Shown: positions 60,155 to 64,000 of the stretch, piece after piece
Layout: every line of letters starts with the position of its first letter
Numbering within the stretch: position 1 is the stretch's first letter
Source of the DNA: Chloroflexota bacterium
GTDB taxonomy: Bacteria; Chloroflexota; Dehalococcoidia; Lucifugimonadales; Lucifugimonadaceae
Length of the DNA: 64,000 bases
Assembly (NCBI GenBank): GCA_024275195.1
Contig: JAJRZP010000137.1
Coordinates: 1-64,000, forward strand
Direction of reading: 5' to 3'
The notes under the pieces: generated by a model
Told to the model about the DNA's origin: nothing
What the model saw: only the letters and a program-made list of their open reading frames with translations
Database searches by the model: none
Made by a program: the position numbers and the translations under genes

Positions 60155-60976
60155 TTAATCTGTCGGGTTTACTAACCGGTATCCACGATTTCGCACGTTG
60201 ATGATGAGCTCGTTTGCGCCAAACTCTCGAGATACGGCCCTGCCAAGTGAGACTTTAAGCTCTCGAATTCTAACTCGCAGCGATGCCCTCGAATCCTCAC
60301 CATCTGAAAACCTCTCAAGTCGTGAGAACGGAACCAACTCACCTTCCGACCGATACATTGCCGATGCAAGCTCGTTCAGAATATCTAGCTTCATACCCTG
60401 AATCTCGCGAATCAGATCCCGTCGACCATTGTCGATCGCGTAGACCGCAGCGTTGTCGGCATCCAACTCGAACAGAGATCCAATTTTTATCGTTTCGGGT
60501 GCGCTCCCTATAAGTCGTCTCAGCCTGAGCACGACCTCTTCTGGGCTGGCAAGCTTGTCGATAAAATCTACCGACGCGCTTGCGCCGAGACTCGCACTCA
60601 CCGCAGTATCTCGATACGGGCCCTGAGCGTACTGGGTGAACATCAGCACCGGCATTTTACTATCGTGTTCGACGATCTTCTTAAGGATCGACAATCCTTT
60701 GAATCGGTCCGTATCGTATTCACCGAACCGGACGTCGAGCAACACCGCAGACGGTCGCTCAGCCTGCAGCGCGAAAAGCGTGTGCGTCTCGTAGTCATCA
60801 CCAGTCACATGCTCGCCATCTGGAGCGACGACGACTGGCCGGAAGCCGTCCGCTTCCAGTCGGCGCAGCACGGAGCGCATGAGATCTGACATGTGCTCAT
60901 CGTCGACAACGAGTATCTTCTGACCGCCACCAATACTTCTTGAAGTCAAAATTATCCCCTGAGGTTGCCTGCCCAC
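60155..60976 (-). CDS. Response regulator with C-terminal winged-helix domain
   Basis: 'KILVVDDEHMSDLMRSVLRRLEADGFRPVVV...PSAVLLDVRFGEYDTDRFKGLSILKKIVEHDSKMPVLMFTQYAQG', C-term 'SRASLRVRIRELKVSLGRAVSREFGANELIINVRNRGYRLVNP'. Confidence 0.85.
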   Translation of the reverse strand: MGRQPQGIILTSRSIGGGQKILVVDDEHMSDLMRSVLRRLEADGFRPVVVAPDGEHVTGDDYETHTLFALQAERPSAVLLDVRFGEYDTDRFKGLSILKKIVEHDSKMPVLMFTQYAQGPYRDTAVSASLGASASVDFIDKLASPEEVVLRLRRLIGSAPETIKIGSLFELDADNAAVYAIDNGRRDLIREIQGMKLDILNELASAMYRSEGELVPFSRLERFSDGEDSRASLRVRIRELKVSLGRAVSREFGANELIINVRNRGYRLVNPTD

Positions 60977-61230
60977 ATCTCACAGCCATTATGCGTCAGT
61001 CGCTCGTGATGATCGACTGGATTCGACTCTATCATTCACCAGCCAATTGCTCTCTCATAAGCACAACGCTGTGAATGGGCAATATGTTCCATCTTCCTGA
61101 CGATATCACTGCCATTTTGCGCTGAGATATCCGTCGAAATACGATAACTTGGCACTGCTAAACCGTTTCCGGGGTCGACTCGATCTTTAGGGAACGCTAT
61201 GCTCCGTTGATCGCCCGTTTTCACCCCTCA

Positions 61231-64000
61231 TGATCGAGAATTCCCTGCCTGTGACCGACCAGTTCGTCCACCTACATAATCACTCAGAGTACTCACTACT
61301 TGATGGGTTTAGCAGGTTGGATGACATGGTGAACAGGGCCGTGGAACTCGGGCAGCCTGCCATTGCGCTGACCGATCACGGCAACCTGCACGGTGCAATC
61401 GATTTTTATCAGTCGGCCAGAAAAGCCGGTATCAAGCCCATCATTGGTGTGGAGGGCTACGTCGCCGACGGACCGCGTGATGAGCGAAACCCGCAAAAGC
61501 GTTTCCCGTTTCACATGACTCTCCTGGTGCAAAACCGCATCGGCTATCAGAATCTCCTGAAGCTTGTTACCGCATCGCACCTCGAAGGCTTTTACTACCG
61601 CCCTCGCATGGATCGTGAAATTCTTGAGAAGTACTCAGAGGGGCTGATTGTACTTTCGGGCTGTCCCTCCGGAGAGATTGCTCGCCATATCAAGAACGGT
61701 GATATGGATGCAGTCCACGAAACTATCGAGTGGTATGGCAACGTATTCAACGGTCGCTACTACCTCGAAATGATGATGCACGAGCACGTACCCGGTCAGG
61801 CTGAGATAAACGAAGCGATCATCAAGCTCAGCAACCAGACCGGCCTGCCAATGGTGGTGACGAACGACTCACACTATGTAAGGCGTGAGGATCACGAAGC
61901 GCAGGACATTCTGACCTGCATTCAAACCAACTCGAACGTGAAAGACCCGAAACGTCTTCACATGGAAGACACCACGTACTACCTGCGTAGTGCTGCCGAG
62001 ATACAGGCAGAGTGGGTGCATCTTCCTGAGGCCCTGAATAATACTGTCAAAATCGCAGAGTCGTGCGATCTTGAACTTGAGTTCGGGCAAACACTCATCC
62101 CGCGCTACTCGACCCCTCGAAATAAACCGGCGATGGAATATCTGAAGGAGCTTTGCTACGCGGGACTCAATAAGCGATTCGACAACCCGAGTGAAGAAGT
62201 ACTTGAACGACTCGAACATGAACTCGGAATAATAGAAGAAACGAAGTTCGCAGATTATTTCCTCGTTTGCTGGGACATCTTCAACTTTGTGAACGAACGC
62301 GGAATTCTCTCAGCCGTCCGGGGATCTGCGGCAGCCAGCCTGGTTCTGTACTGCCTGGAAGTCACACAGATCGACCCTGTTGAAGCTGATCTGTTCTTTG
62401 AGCGGTTCTTGAACATCGAGCGTCGCGAGATGCCCGATATCGATATGGACTTCGCTGACGACCGTCGCGAAGAAGTCATCAAGTACTGCATCGATCATTA
62501 CGGACCGGAACATGTTGCTCAAATCGTCACTTTCGGCACTCTGGGCGCAAAAGCCGCTATTCGTGATACAGCGCGGGCGCTCGCACTTCCGCTCGACCTG
62601 AGCGACCGGCTCGCCAAGATGGTTCCACTTACTCTCAACATCAAGCTAAAGGATGCGATCGACGAATCGCCCGAGATGAGAGCGGAAATTGCACGCAATA
62701 GCGATGCACGCGAACTAATCGAAATGGCACTGCGAGTTGAAGGCTCTGTTCGCCATGCCAGCACCCACGCGGCCGCAGTCGTCATATCCGAGAAGCCGCT
62801 GACTGAGTACGTCCCGTTGCAGCGTTCCACCAGCGGTAAGGAAGGCTCAAGCCCCACGACCCAGTACTCGATGCACCCTGTCGCCGACGTCGGGCTGCTC
62901 AAGATGGACTTTCTCGGGCTCGCCAACCTTTCGATTCTCGATCAGTGCGTGAAGCTGATCGCCAAAACCACCGGTGAGCACATGGGTGTCTACGATGTCC
63001 CGATCGACGATGCCGGTGCATTCGAGGTACTTGGTGCTGGTGATACGTTCGGTATTTTCCAGCTTGAGTCGGCAGGAATGCGGAAGAACATCAAGCTCCT
63101 CAAGCCCACCACGATCAATGACCTTGCGGCAATGATCGCCCTCTACCGACCCGGCCCGATGGAACACATCAGCACGTTTATCGAGGCCAAACATGGGCGC
63201 GCTGAGATCGCGTATCCACACGACGATCTTCGCGAGTTGCTCGAGCCGACTTACGGCGTACTCGTTTACCAGGATCAGGTGATGCTGATCGCCCAGACGT
63301 TCGGTGGTTACACCCTCGGAGAAGCCGACATTCTTCGGAAGGCGATGGGAAAGAAAATCGCCTCCGTTATGGAAGCCGAGCATGAGAAGTTCACCGCCGG
63401 TGCGCTCAAGAATGGTTACACCGAGGAACAGGCCGACATAGTCTTCGATCTCATGGCACCGTTCGCTGGCTACGGGTTCAACAAGGCGCACGCAGTGTCG
63501 TACGCATACATCGCGTACTGGACAGCATATTTCAAGGCAAACTACCCAACCGAGTACATGGCAGCGGTACTCGATTCTGCATCGGGTAATCCCGAGAAGG
63601 TCGGAGAAGCGATTCGGGAGGCAAACCGACTCAATATCAGCGTGAAGCCACCCAGTATCAACTACTCGAGGGCAGGGTTTACGATTGAACGTGATGGCGA
63701 TGGCAACGACGCGATTCGATTCGGAATGGCAGCGGTCAAAAACGTCGGAGCCGCGGCAATCGATCCCATCGTCGAAGTGCGTGAATCTGCGGGACTCTAC
63801 AAAGATATTGAGGACATCTGTCGCCGTGTCGATTCCAAATCGCTTAACCGCCGCACACTCGAAAGCCTGATCCGCGTTGGTGCGTTCGACGAATTTGGAG
63901 GGCGAGGCAACCTCCTCGAGTCGGTCGATCGAATAATCGCTGCCATCCAACGACAGACCAAGCTTCGGGAATCGGGCCAAACTTCCATGTTCGACATGCT
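61231..64000 (+). CDS. dnaE: DNA polymerase III subunit alpha (5' part, continues past the window)
   Basis: Not in the ORF track because no stop occurs before the window end. 'FVHLHNHSEYSLLDGFSRLDDMVNRAVELGQPAIALTDHGNLHG', 'GSAAASLVLYCLEVTQIDPVEADLFFERFLNIERREMPDIDMDFADDRREEVIKY', 'IALYRPGPMEHI', 'GYGFNKAHAVSYAYIAYWTAYFKANYP'. Start ATG 61231 or GTG 61252. Confidence 0.96.

Noticed and set aside
62847-63980. 377-aa minus-strand ORF
   Set aside because: Antisense to dnaE, which shows unambiguous conserved motifs through to the window end.

Overview
The window is a 64 kb bacterial chromosomal segment with dense coding on both strands, two tRNAs and many intrinsic terminators. I saw no rRNA, CRISPR array, phage or intact transposon. 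Gene content suggests a Chloroflexota, SAR202/Dehalococcoidia-like genome (inference): three enolase-superfamily dehydratases, an LLM-type flavin oxidoreductase, Ldh2-family dehydrogenases, and two archaellin-like class III signal peptide proteins. Housekeeping genes include mutS2 (3' end), hemL, hemA, fabI, clpS and dnaE (5' part). dnaE runs off the window and is absent from the ORF track. Main points of interest: (1) A rhodanese gene (5081..5944) has an in-frame TGA exactly at the catalytic Cys of the CxGGxRA loop. A perfect 8-bp stem with a G-starting loop lies 17 nt downstream, so it is a candidate selenocysteine rhodanese with a bacterial SECIS. (2) Two paralogous archaellin-like genes lie about 43 kb apart with no other archaellum genes in the window. 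(3) A PLD-like protein has its zinc-ribbon tail in the -1 frame after an A7 run. (4) An aldehyde dehydrogenase has an in-frame amber codon, and an M81 peptidase has a +1 frameshift. (5) A two-component system sits in one operon with a PT-rich lipoprotein and a 910-aa repeat-rich secreted protein. (6) An XRE-controlled SBP/enolase/permease operon carries a perfect 20-bp inverted repeat. All functional calls come from reading motifs by eye; no searches were run.
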